This document shows, one piece after another, positions 52,011 to 59,910 of a DNA stretch of 64,000 nt. Both the position numbers and the translations under genes were made by a program. Every line of letters begins with the position of its first letter. The first letter of the stretch is position 1. Origin of the DNA: Mycobacterium terramassiliense (GTDB lineage: Bacteria; Actinomycetota; Actinomycetes; Mycobacteriales; Mycobacteriaceae); contig NZ_LT717697.1 of assembly GCF_900157385.1 (NCBI RefSeq), positions 1-64,000 on the forward strand, in the 5' to 3' direction. The notes under the pieces are model-generated. The model was not told where the DNA came from, searched no databases, and saw nothing but the letters and a program-made list of their open reading frames with translations.

Positions 52011-52487
52011 ATGACGCTCGAGTCGCCGGCCGACAAGAAATACCGCGTGATCCAGTGGGGCATGGGCAATGTCGGGACGGTGGCGCTCCGTCACTTCGCG
52101 CACAACCCCGCCTTCGAGGTGGTCGGCGTGCTCTGTAACCGTCCGGAGAAGGTGGGCAAGGACGCCGGGGAGCTCGTGGGAACCCGGCCGATCGGGGTGC
52201 TCGCCACCACCGACAACGCCGAGATCGAAGCGCTGGATGCGGACTGCGTGTTCTACGCGCCGCTCTGGTCGGATCCCGACGAAGTCTGCCGCCTGTTGCG
52301 CTCGGGCAAGAACGTCGTCGCCTCGGGTGGCGCCTGGGCCGATCCACAGGGAAATTACCCCAAGCCCGGCTACACCTGGACCGCTATGGGCCCGGCGAAT
52401 ACGGTTCCGGCCGTATGCGAGGCCGCGCCGGGCTTTTTGACCCACAAAGAGCTTGGTTTGGTGCCGTTGCGCGGTGTGGTGCGCTAG
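52011..52487 (+). CDS. DapB-like oxidoreductase with large internal deletion
   Basis: The product is 158 residues, less than half the 350-360 of its family (compare the gene at 54174). Residues 1-115 are a normal dihydrodipicolinate reductase-like NAD(P)-binding domain: VIQWGMGNVGTVALRHF and DADCVFYAPLWSDPDEV, ending near GNYPKPGY. The last 40 residues (TAMGPANTVPAVCEAAPGFL, then HKELGLVP) match the C terminus of the full family, seen in the gene at 54174 as TAGRAVNAIDWVCRAPQGLI. The middle catalytic domain of about 200 residues is missing, with the frame kept. AAAGGAGG gives a strong RBS. The protein is probably inactive. Confidence 0.75.
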   Translation: MTLESPADKKYRVIQWGMGNVGTVALRHFAHNPAFEVVGVLCNRPEKVGKDAGELVGTRPIGVLATTDNAEIEALDADCVFYAPLWSDPDEVCRLLRSGKNVVASGGAWADPQGNYPKPGYTWTAMGPANTVPAVCEAAPGFLTHKELGLVPLRGVVR

Positions 52488-52506
52488 TGGTGTAAGGCGT
52501 TGCAGG

Positions 52507-53109
52507 TCAGGGCTTTAGGCCGCGCAATGTCCTTGCGACGTAGTCTTCGAGCAGGGCGTGGCCAGTCGGCCAGTGGTTGGTGGTGATCAACAGGGCGTAG
52601 AGACCCAAGAGGAAGAACACCGCACTGTTCATGGGATTGGCCTGTGAATCCGCCTCGCCGCGTTCTTGGGCAAGCGCGATTTCCTGGGCGACCAAAACGA
52701 TCAAGGGGTGATCCCTGCCGTCTTCGGTCTGCGGACGGGTTTGGGAGAAGTGCAGCGCGAGAAAGTCATTGAAGAGCAGATCGCCCAGTCGGCGTTCCAA
52801 TCCGACGACCAGCCGGACCGCCTCGTTCAACGCCGAAGCAAGGTCGTGCTTGGACTTCATCAGGAATTGGGCGTACTGCTTGGCTATGCGTTCCTCTTCG
52901 CGGTGCTCTAGCTCCAGCAGCACATGCTCCTTGGTGGGGAAGTGGAAGAAGAAGGTGCCGTGGGCGACTCCTGCCGCCGACACGATGGCGCTGACGTCGG
53001 CCTCGGCCATCCCGGCTCGGGTGAACTCCGCGATCGCGGCGCCCATCAAACGCTCTCTCGTCTGCAGACGCTTGGCTTCTCGCGCAGACAGCCGATCCGT
53101 CACAGCCAT
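52507..53109 (-). CDS. TetR-family regulator, probable controller of the AveC locus
   Basis: The product is 200 residues. The helix-turn-helix covers about residues 15-62, ending in IVSAAGVAHGTFFFHFPTKEHVLLEL, the TetR signature; the rest is a helical ligand domain. It is divergent from the SDR at 53320 across 210 bases containing a copy of the YTGAC-N4-GTCAG palindrome, and the other two copies control the AveC operon and the 52011 gene. The gene lies in the centre of those sites. I infer that it is their repressor and that its ligand is the pathway substrate or product. Confidence 0.87.
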   Translation of the reverse strand: MAVTDRLSAREAKRLQTRERLMGAAIAEFTRAGMAEADVSAIVSAAGVAHGTFFFHFPTKEHVLLELEHREEERIAKQYAQFLMKSKHDLASALNEAVRLVVGLERRLGDLLFNDFLALHFSQTRPQTEDGRDHPLIVLVAQEIALAQERGEADSQANPMNSAVFFLLGLYALLITTNHWPTGHALLEDYVARTLRGLKP

Positions 53110-53252
53110 TTCTTACCTCACGATTGACCTGACTCATGCAAGAGTTCCGAGGCTAACCAGACCATTATGCCGCCTCCGCGTCAGAAAGGCTTGCACAACT
53201 TGATCATTCTAAGACCGCACCGTCCGTCAGGGATTCCCATCCGGCATATTCA

Positions 53253-53281
53253 TTGACTTTAGTCAGCAGCGTTCCTAGATT
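53253..53281 (+). promoter_or_regulatory. Operator overlapping the -35 of the SDR promoter
   Basis: TTGACT (53253-53258) and TAGATT (53276-53281) with a 17-base spacer form a good promoter for the SDR at 53320. TTGACTTTAGTCAG (53253-53266) is the third copy of the palindrome and covers the -35. The leader that follows (GCGCACTCATTGCGCACG) resembles the leader of the 52011 gene (GCGCACTCGGTGCACG). Confidence 0.6.
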
Positions 53282-53319
53282 GAACGCGCACTCATTGCGC
53301 ACGATCGAAGGAGCCCGCC

Positions 53320-54108
53320 ATGGCGTTGGAGCAGTTCCGCCTGGATGGACAGGTGGCCATCGTCACGGGGGCCGGGAAGGGTGTCGGGGCCGGCATTGCC
53401 CGGGTCTTGGCGGAGGCCGGGGCCACGATTGTGGGCACCGCACGTACCGAGGCGGATATCGTTGGCACGATTGACGGTATCGAGGCCGCGGGCGGCAAGG
53501 GCGTCGCGATCGTTGCCGACGCGATGAGTCGTCCGGACTCAGAACGCGTCGTGGACACGGCCATGGAGCGCCTCGGCCGCATCGATATTCTCGTCAACAA
53601 TGTCGGTGGGTCGACCTACGCGCGGTTCCTGGACATCACCGACGAAGATTTCCGGCACACGTTCGACTGGTGTGTGACCTCCGCCTTCATCATGAGTCAG
53701 CTGGTGGCGCCGCACATGCTCAGTGCCGGACACGGGTCCATCATCAACATCTCCTCGGGCTCTGCGCGTTTTGGCATCCGGGCGCTGACCGCCTATTGCG
53801 TGGCGAAGGGCGGTCTCGAAGCGCTGACCCGCGCCATGGCGCAGGAACTCGCCCCCAAGATTCGCGTCAACGCGATCGCCCTGGGTTCGTTCGCCACCGA
53901 CGGTCTGCGGGGCAGCCTGGATCTGATGCCCGGGTCACTGGAGAAGATGCAGGAGGCCACACCCCTGCATCGGCTGGGCGACGTCGAGGACCTCGGGCGG
54001 CTCGCGGTGTACCTGTGCACCCGCGACTGCTACGCGACCAACGCGACCTTCCACGTCGACGGCGGCATCGACTCGAACAATTCGCCGCTGCCGATACCCG
54101 ACTACTGA
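53320..54108 (+). CDS. Short-chain dehydrogenase/reductase
   Basis: The product is 262 residues. VTGAGKGVGAGIARVL is the cofactor motif, VGTARTEADIV follows beta-2 (an arginine suggests NADP(H)), VNNVGGSTYARF replaces NNAG, INISSGSARFGI gives the catalytic serine region and YCVAKGGLEAL the Tyr-x3-Lys. The C terminus is TFHVDGGIDSNNS. ATG at 53320 has GAAGGAG upstream. It begins the plus-strand group SDR, DapB-like, mycofactocin-type SDR, and is under the shared palindrome. It probably oxidises an alcohol intermediate. Confidence 0.87.
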   Translation: MALEQFRLDGQVAIVTGAGKGVGAGIARVLAEAGATIVGTARTEADIVGTIDGIEAAGGKGVAIVADAMSRPDSERVVDTAMERLGRIDILVNNVGGSTYARFLDITDEDFRHTFDWCVTSAFIMSQLVAPHMLSAGHGSIINISSGSARFGIRALTAYCVAKGGLEALTRAMAQELAPKIRVNAIALGSFATDGLRGSLDLMPGSLEKMQEATPLHRLGDVEDLGRLAVYLCTRDCYATNATFHVDGGIDSNNSPLPIPDY

Positions 54109-54173
54109 CCCGGTGCCGCGACCGTACGCGTCATGATGGGACATCACCCGCCGCTGGAAGGACGAGGGTAACC

Positions 54174-55256
54174 GTGCGCAGAGTCATTCAGTTCTCCACC
54201 GGAAACGTCGGCCGGCATTCGTTGCGGGCCATCATCGGCAGGCCGGACCTCGAACTGGTCGGGGTGCACGCCGCCAGCGCCGCGAAGATCGGCCGGGACG
54301 CCGCCGAACTCTGCGGGCTGGACCAGCCGACCGGCATTATCGCCACGGACGACATGGACGCCCTCGTGGCCCTCGGCGCGGACTGCGTGGTTTACACATC
54401 CCAAGGGGAAACCCGGCCGATGGAGGCCATCGAGCAGATGGCCACGTTCCTCGCGGCCGGCACCAATGTCGTGGGTACCTCGATGGTCTGGCTGGTCACA
54501 CCCCGCCATGCCGACGACTGGCTGCGGGAGCCCCTGGAGCGCGCCTGCGCGGCCGGCGACACCTCGCTCTACGTCAACGGCATCGACCCCGGTTTCTCCG
54601 GCGACACGCTGGTGCACTCGGCGGCCAGTCTGACCACGCGGGTCGATTCGATCACCGTGCAGGAGATTTTCGACTACGGAAACTACGACGACGCCGAGTT
54701 CACCGGCGCTGCAATGGGATTCGGAACGGCAGCCGACGACGACTCGCCGATGATGTTCTTGCCCGGCGTGATCGTGGCGATGTGGGGAGGCCAGGTCCGC
54801 AGCCTGGCGGACCATCTGGACATCAAGCTCGACGAAGTGCGCCAGCGCATCGAACGCTGGTTCACCCCCGAGCGCATCGACTGCACCATGATGACGGTGC
54901 AGCCCGGACAGATGGCCGCGGTGCGGTTCGCCACTGAGGGTGTCCGTGACGGCACGCCGGTGATCACTCTCGAGCACGTCACCAGGCTCACCCAGGCGGC
55001 GGCGCCGGATTGGGAATTCCCGCCGGAGGGCCACACCGGCGTGCACCGTGTGGTCGTGGAGGGTGAACCGCGGGTGGAAATCAACACCCATGTTTCGCAC
55101 CCTGTCTTCGATTCGACCGATGCCGGCTGCATCTCGACGGCGGGCCGGGCCGTCAATGCGATCGACTGGGTGTGCCGCGCGCCGCAGGGACTGATCGGCG
55201 TGGAGGAGATCCCGCTCTCCGCGACGATGCGCGGCCTGATGTGGAACGAGCGGTAG
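54174..55256 (+). CDS. DapB-like (dihydrodipicolinate reductase-like) oxidoreductase
   Basis: The product is 360 residues. The N-terminal Rossmann domain has VIQFSTGNVGRHSLRAII and ALGADCVVYTSQGE; the central part has VNGIDPGFSGDTLVHSA and FDYGNYDDAEF; the end is STAGRAVNAIDWVCRAP. This family is widespread in mycobacteria, resembles 2,4-diaminopentanoate dehydrogenase and DapB in fold only, and is common in steroid and lipid catabolic clusters. The GTG at 54174 follows GGAAGGACGAGGG. Its stop is directly followed by the start of the next SDR, so they are one operon. The paralogue at 52011 has lost its middle. Confidence 0.82.
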   Translation: MRRVIQFSTGNVGRHSLRAIIGRPDLELVGVHAASAAKIGRDAAELCGLDQPTGIIATDDMDALVALGADCVVYTSQGETRPMEAIEQMATFLAAGTNVVGTSMVWLVTPRHADDWLREPLERACAAGDTSLYVNGIDPGFSGDTLVHSAASLTTRVDSITVQEIFDYGNYDDAEFTGAAMGFGTAADDDSPMMFLPGVIVAMWGGQVRSLADHLDIKLDEVRQRIERWFTPERIDCTMMTVQPGQMAAVRFATEGVRDGTPVITLEHVTRLTQAAAPDWEFPPEGHTGVHRVVVEGEPRVEINTHVSHPVFDSTDAGCISTAGRAVNAIDWVCRAPQGLIGVEEIPLSATMRGLMWNER

Positions 55257-56057
55257 GTGCGCGTCGCGGGCAAGCGCATCCTGATCACCGGCGCCGCCCG
55301 CGGCATGGGACGCAGCCATGCGCTGCGACTCGCCGAGGAAGGCGCGGACCTCGTCCTGGTCGACATCTGCCAGTCCCTGCCGCAGATCGAGTATCCCCTC
55401 GCCACCGAAGACGACCTGGCCGAAACGGCAAGGATGGTCGAAGATTTCGGCCGCCGCTGCGTGAGTCGCATCGTCGATGTCCGCGACGAGGCGCAATTGC
55501 GCTCCGCGGTCGATGACGGCGCCGGCGAGCTTGGGGGTCTCGACGGGGCGGTCGCCAACGCCGGTGTGCTCACGGTGGCGCCCTGGGACAGGACAACCGC
55601 CGATCAGTGGCGCACGGTGGTCGACGTCAATCTCATCGGCGTGTGGAACACCTGCGCGGCCGCGATACCGCACCTGCTCGACCAGGGTGGCGGCAGCCTG
55701 GTCACCGTCAGCTCGGCCGGCGCCATCAAAGGCTTTCCGCTGCAGACGCCCTACACCTCGGCGAAGTACGGCGTCGTCGGCTTGACGCTGGCCTTGGCGA
55801 ATGAATTGGCGGCACAGAACGTGCGCGTCAACACCGTGCTGCCCACCGGGGTACTCACCGGGATGGTGCCGCCGTCGTTCGGGCCCCTGTTGGGTGAGCA
55901 ACGGTCCGACCTGATCCCGATCTTCGTCAACGCGATGCCCACCCCGGCCGTGGAGCCGGCCGACGTCAGCAGCGCCGTGCTGTTCCTGCTCTCCGATGAG
56001 TCCCGATACGTGACGGGGTTGCAGTTCAAGGTCGACGCCGGGGTCACCATCAACTGA
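55257..56057 (+). CDS. Mycofactocin-coupled SDR-family oxidoreductase
   Basis: The product is 266 residues. ITGAARGMGRSHALRLAEEG is the cofactor region. After beta-2 there is the inserted segment DICQSLPQIEYPLATEDDL and AETARMVE, the mark of SDRs that hold NAD tightly and hand electrons to the redox peptide mycofactocin. VANAGVLT, VTVSSAGAIKG and YTSAKYGVVG complete the catalytic set, and the end is FKVDAGVTIN. The GTG is immediately after the stop of the DapB-like gene. The enzyme probably oxidises a secondary alcohol and recycles its cofactor through mycofactocin; the mycofactocin genes themselves are not in this window. Confidence 0.88.
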   Translation: MRVAGKRILITGAARGMGRSHALRLAEEGADLVLVDICQSLPQIEYPLATEDDLAETARMVEDFGRRCVSRIVDVRDEAQLRSAVDDGAGELGGLDGAVANAGVLTVAPWDRTTADQWRTVVDVNLIGVWNTCAAAIPHLLDQGGGSLVTVSSAGAIKGFPLQTPYTSAKYGVVGLTLALANELAAQNVRVNTVLPTGVLTGMVPPSFGPLLGEQRSDLIPIFVNAMPTPAVEPADVSSAVLFLLSDESRYVTGLQFKVDAGVTIN

Positions 56058-56072
56058 ACCGCTCGCCCGGCC

Positions 56073-56702
56073 CTACAGCGGCCAGCTATCGGGCCCGACC
56101 TCATAACGCAGCGGCGCGGCCGGCGGCAACGGCTGCCGCTCGTTGACCGCCACCGCATCGACGACAAGGGCGACATAGCGTCTCCAGCCGTCGCAGTCCG
56201 TATCCATCGTCGCCAGCACGCTGAAAAGCATCGCGATCAGGCGCGGTAGGTCCTCGGTGACCAGGTCGGCGCGGATGCTGCCGGCTCGCTGGCCTTCGCG
56301 GGCAAGCTCGTCGAGCGCCTCGTTGAGCGAAACCGAGATATCGGATGTGAGTGACCCGGCCCGGCGTGCCGCGGTCAGCAGGCTGTGTTCGCGGGCGCCC
56401 AGCGAGATTGCCGCTTCGATCAGTTGGGTGAGGCCGCGCAGTGGGTCCTCGGCGCGCCGGGCCTTGTCGATTACCGGAGTGAGGTCCTCGGCGATGCTCT
56501 GATCGAGGGCCGCCCGGACCAGGTCGGCCTTGGTGGGAAACCTGCGGTAGAGCGTTCGCTCACCCACCCCCGCACGGCGCGCGACGGCCTCCACCGGTGC
56601 GTCGGGCCCGAATTCGGCATAGACGTCCCGCGCCGCGCGCAATATGCGCTCGACATTGCGTACTGCGTCCGCCCGCAATGGCCGGTCTTCAACGCCGGAC
56701 AT
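56073..56702 (-). CDS. TetR-family regulator beside the P450 operon
   Basis: The product is 209 residues. The helix-turn-helix covers about residues 15-65, with VEAVARRAGVGERTLYRRFPTKADLVRAAL as TetR signature. It is divergent from the cytochrome P450 gene across 92 bases that contain two CAGT/ACTG repeats, so it probably represses that operon and itself. Its 3' end faces the mycofactocin-type SDR 15 bases away. Confidence 0.87.
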   Translation of the reverse strand: MSGVEDRPLRADAVRNVERILRAARDVYAEFGPDAPVEAVARRAGVGERTLYRRFPTKADLVRAALDQSIAEDLTPVIDKARRAEDPLRGLTQLIEAAISLGAREHSLLTAARRAGSLTSDISVSLNEALDELAREGQRAGSIRADLVTEDLPRLIAMLFSVLATMDTDCDGWRRYVALVVDAVAVNERQPLPPAAPLRYEVGPDSWPL

Positions 56703-56719
56703 GTGGACAGCCTAACCGA

Positions 56720-56767
56720 CAGTTGACTGCCACCAGGCCGGGCTTTAGGCTCTACAACTGGCAGTCG
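56720..56767 (+). promoter_or_regulatory. P450 promoter with paired TetR-like repeats
   Basis: TTGACT (56723-56728), a 17-base spacer and TAGGCT (56746-56751) form a plausible promoter. CAGTTGACTG (56720-56729) overlaps the -35, and a longer inverted repeat pairs TGACTGCCA (56724-56732) with TGGCAGTCG (56759-56767). The neighbouring TetR is the likely binder. The pattern differs from the YTGAC-N4-GTCAG sites of the AveC locus. Confidence 0.45.
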
Positions 56768-56794
56768 TCTGACACTTAATGGGAAACGCGGCTT

Positions 56795-58027
56795 ATGGCA
56801 ACAACTTCCACATCTCTCGGAACAGCCGAACCCTGCCCCGATGCCGATCTTCCGGTGCTGCCCGTCCCGCGGCCGGGGCAATGCCCGCTCGCGCCCCCGT
56901 CCGAGTTCGCGCAGTGGCGAGAACAACCCGGCCTGCAAAGGGCCATGTTCCAGGGCAACCCGGTCTGGGTGGTCAGCCGCTACCACGACATCAGGGCGGC
57001 GTTGGTCGATCCGCGCTTGTCCGCGAAGACCATTCCGGACTCCATCATGCCGACGGACGCCGACAACAAGGTCCCGGTGATGTTCGCGCGGACCGACGAT
57101 CCCGAGCATCACCGGTTGCGGCGCATGATGACCGCCAACTTCACGTTTCGGCGTTGCGAATCGATGCGGCACCACATCCAGGAGATGGTCGATCACTATC
57201 TCGGCCAGATGGTCGACAACGGTGCGCCGGCCGATTTGGTGCGCGAATTCGCCTTGCCGGTGCCGTCAATGGTGATCGCGCTGCTGCTGGGGGTCCCGCC
57301 CGAAGACCTCGAGCTCTTCCAACGCAACACGACGAAGGGGCTCGACCAGAAGTCCACCGACGCAGAAAAGGGGCAGGCGTTCGGGGCCATGTACGCCTAC
57401 ATCGAGGAGTTGGTGGAGCGCAAGCTGCGCGAACCCGGCGACGACTTGATCAGCCGCCTGGTCACAGACTATGTGGCTACCGGCCAACTCGACCATGCCA
57501 CTACGGCCATGAACTGCGTGATCATGATGCAGGCGGGACATGAAACGACCGCCAACATGATCTCGCTGGGAACCGTTGCGCTGCTGGAACATCCCGAGGT
57601 GTTCGAACGACTCGGGCAAACCGACGACCCCGCCGTGATCGCGAACATCGTCGAAGAGCTCATGCGCTACCTCAGCATCGTGCACAGTCAGGTCGATCGC
57701 GTGGCAACCGAAGATCTGCTGATCGGTGGTCAGCTGATTCGGGCGGGGGAGTTCGTCATGATGAACCTGCCCGCCGGAAACTGGGACCCCGAATTCGTCG
57801 ACAACCCGGAATCCTTCGAGTGCGGCCGAAACCCCCGCGGGCACTTGGGTTTCGGATACGGCGTGCATCAATGCATCGGAGCGAACCTGGCTCGCGTCGA
57901 AATGCAGGTCGCGTTCGCCACGCTGGCGCGCCGGCTACCCGGGCTGAAGTTGGCCGTGGCGCCCGGGGAACTGAGGTTCAAAGACGCCAACATCTACGGC
58001 ATGAAAGAGTTGCCGGTCAGTTGGTGA
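56795..58027 (+). CDS. Cytochrome P450
   Basis: The product is 410 residues, a soluble bacterial class I P450. The I-helix motif is QAGHETTANM, the K-helix ExxR lies in VEELMRYLS, and FGYGVHQCIGANLAR is the haem loop with Cys360 as the iron ligand. The motif PEHHRLRRMM lies early, as in CYP105/CYP107-like proteins. It needs a ferredoxin and a reductase that are not next to it. The stop overlaps the downstream SDR start by GTGA, so the hydroxylated product is probably the SDR substrate. A CYP family number cannot be given by eye. Confidence 0.93.
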   Translation: MATTSTSLGTAEPCPDADLPVLPVPRPGQCPLAPPSEFAQWREQPGLQRAMFQGNPVWVVSRYHDIRAALVDPRLSAKTIPDSIMPTDADNKVPVMFARTDDPEHHRLRRMMTANFTFRRCESMRHHIQEMVDHYLGQMVDNGAPADLVREFALPVPSMVIALLLGVPPEDLELFQRNTTKGLDQKSTDAEKGQAFGAMYAYIEELVERKLREPGDDLISRLVTDYVATGQLDHATTAMNCVIMMQAGHETTANMISLGTVALLEHPEVFERLGQTDDPAVIANIVEELMRYLSIVHSQVDRVATEDLLIGGQLIRAGEFVMMNLPAGNWDPEFVDNPESFECGRNPRGHLGFGYGVHQCIGANLARVEMQVAFATLARRLPGLKLAVAPGELRFKDANIYGMKELPVSW

Positions 58028-58989
58028 GCAAAGACCTGCGGTTCGACGACCAGGTCGCCGTGATCACCGGCGCCGGTGGCGGTTTGGGCAGGCAGTACGC
58101 GCTGCTGCTGGCGGCGCGGGGCGCGCGCGTCGTCGTCAACGACGTCGGGGGTTCGGTGACCGGCGACGGCTCCGACGCTGCGGCGGCGAGCGCCGTCGTC
58201 GACGAGATCCGTCGCGCCGGCGGCCAGGCCGTCGCCGACAGTCACAGCGTGACGAATCCCGCCGGTGGACAGGCCATCGTCGACACCGCCCTGAGCGCCT
58301 GGGGGCGGCTGGACATCGTCATCAACAACGCCGGGATCGTCGGCGACGCACCGTTCGAGGACATGACCGCCGAACGGCTCGAACCCCTCATCGATGTGCA
58401 CCTGAGGGGCGCGTTCTACGTGACGCGGCCCGCCTGGTCGGTGATGCGGGAGCGCGGCTACGGCCGGATCCTCAACACCTGCTCGGCGGCGGGAATCCTT
58501 GGCGCCGAACGCATGAGCAACTACGGGGCGGCCAAGACGGGGCTGATCGGCTTCACCCGGGTGCTGGCCGCCGAAGGGGCCGCCCACGACATCAAGGTCA
58601 ACGCCATCGCCCCGATCGCATACACGCGGATGCTCGAGCAATCCCTGAAGAGCGCCGGGCAGCCCGGTGAGGCGGCGGCGCAGGCGGTGCTGGATGACCT
58701 TGTCGGCCAATACCTTGCGCAACTCGACCCGTCGCTCGTCGCTCCGGTCGCGGCCTTCCTGACCCACCGGGACTGTCCGGTCTCGGGCGAGATCTACACC
58801 GCCGGCGCGGGACACGTCGCACGGTTCTTCATCGGCAGGACAACGGGTTTCTACAGTCCCGGGCTGTCCGTCGAGGACGTGCGCGATCACCTCGAGGAGA
58901 TTCGCGACGAAGCCGGCTACACCGTTCCGCGCGGGCCCGCCGACGAAATGAGCGAGCTGTTCGCCGCCGTCGCCACCCGGCCCGGCTGA
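58024..58989 (+). CDS. SDR of the MFE-2/hydroxysteroid dehydrogenase type
   Basis: The product is 321 residues. ITGAGGGLGRQYALLLAARG with VVVNDVGGSVTGDGS is typical of the D-3-hydroxyacyl-CoA/17-beta-hydroxysteroid dehydrogenase type 4 group, whose aspartate in VNDVGG selects NAD. INNAGIVGD, LNTCSAAGILG and YGAAKTGLIG hold the catalytic residues, and a longer C-terminal tail (after about residue 240) is also typical. Its GTG overlaps the P450 stop. It probably oxidises a hydroxyl introduced by the P450. Confidence 0.87.
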   Translation: MSKDLRFDDQVAVITGAGGGLGRQYALLLAARGARVVVNDVGGSVTGDGSDAAAASAVVDEIRRAGGQAVADSHSVTNPAGGQAIVDTALSAWGRLDIVINNAGIVGDAPFEDMTAERLEPLIDVHLRGAFYVTRPAWSVMRERGYGRILNTCSAAGILGAERMSNYGAAKTGLIGFTRVLAAEGAAHDIKVNAIAPIAYTRMLEQSLKSAGQPGEAAAQAVLDDLVGQYLAQLDPSLVAPVAAFLTHRDCPVSGEIYTAGAGHVARFFIGRTTGFYSPGLSVEDVRDHLEEIRDEAGYTVPRGPADEMSELFAAVATRPG

Positions 58990-58992
58990 CGG

Positions 58993-59790
58993 TCAGCTCT
59001 GCCTGCGGAAGGCGCGCCAGATCAGGAAGCCGACGCCCACCGCGGCGCCCAACACCGCGGCGGCCAGGATCGTCTGCAGCGCGTCGATCGCGATCCAGCT
59101 GGGCTCGTACGAGCCGGTGGCGCCGACGCATTCGAAGCTCACGCTGGTCCCCGACTGGCCGGGTTTGTAGCTGTAGTTGGTGGTGTCGTACGCCAGCTGG
59201 TATCCGCTGTCGCACACGAAGGGGCTCGTCCACATCGCGCTCGCCGGCATCGTCGCGGTCAACGACGCGGCGGCCCCGATGCACAGGCCCAGGGCCCCGA
59301 TGATCGCCCCGATGCGATCCGGCCACCCGCGCATGCCCCACGGCCGGCGGCGGCCCTGCGCGACTTGGCGCTTCGAGCCGACCTGGTGCGGGAAGCCGGG
59401 TGGCTGTCGGATGCCGGCGAGCGTGCCGTAGTCCGCGGTGGCGCCCTGCCCGGAATACACGACCGAATGCCCCACCTTGAACGTCGCCTTGCCGTGCTTG
59501 AAGATGTTGTCGATCTGTTCTGGCGACAGGCCCGCCTGGGCAGCGGCCTGCATGAAAGCCTCTCGGTGCTGCGCCATCTCGGGGGCGGACGGCCCTCCGG
59601 GCCCCACCGGTCCGCCGGTGCGCAGGCCCTCCCACAACGACTGCGCGTACTGGCGTGCGCGGTCGTCGGGATCGTGCCCCGCGGCCGCCTTGGCTTCGGC
59701 CAGTTGACGTTCCAGCTCGGCGATGCGTTTCTGCTCGGCGAGCTGACGTTCCAGGTCGGCGATGCGCTTTTCGGGATCGTCGGCGTCCAT
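58993..59790 (-). CDS. Coiled-coil membrane protein of unknown function
   Basis: The product is 265 residues from the ATG at 59790. The N-terminal 40 residues are a coiled coil with a repeat (ADLERQLAEQKR, AELERQLAEAKA). The middle has LSPEQIDNIFKHGKATFKVG, and two membrane spans follow (IGAIIGALGLCIGAAASL and TILAAAVLGAAVGVGFLIW) with a cysteine-bearing loop between them (PFVCDSGYQLAYD, SFECVGATG), likely disulfide bonded outside the membrane. An upstream TTG at 59862 would add 24 residues. It ends three bases from the SDR stop (convergent). Function unknown. Confidence 0.75.
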   Translation of the reverse strand: MDADDPEKRIADLERQLAEQKRIAELERQLAEAKAAAGHDPDDRARQYAQSLWEGLRTGGPVGPGGPSAPEMAQHREAFMQAAAQAGLSPEQIDNIFKHGKATFKVGHSVVYSGQGATADYGTLAGIRQPPGFPHQVGSKRQVAQGRRRPWGMRGWPDRIGAIIGALGLCIGAAASLTATMPASAMWTSPFVCDSGYQLAYDTTNYSYKPGQSGTSVSFECVGATGSYEPSWIAIDALQTILAAAVLGAAVGVGFLIWRAFRRQS

Positions 59791-59910
59791 CGGCAAATCG
59801 TCGCACGCACACACCACGGGTGCGGCAAATTCAGCGCCGCCAGCGTCGGGTTGTTGCGCCAAATCTTCGTGATTTCACGCAACAAGTCGTCGTTGGGCCA
59901 GGGATCCCGC

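Noticed and set aside
56720..56767. KstR or KstR2 sterol-regulator sites in the P450 promoter.
   Set aside because: The repeats do not show the AACnnGTT core of KstR or the CAAGnnCTTG core of KstR2 as I know them.
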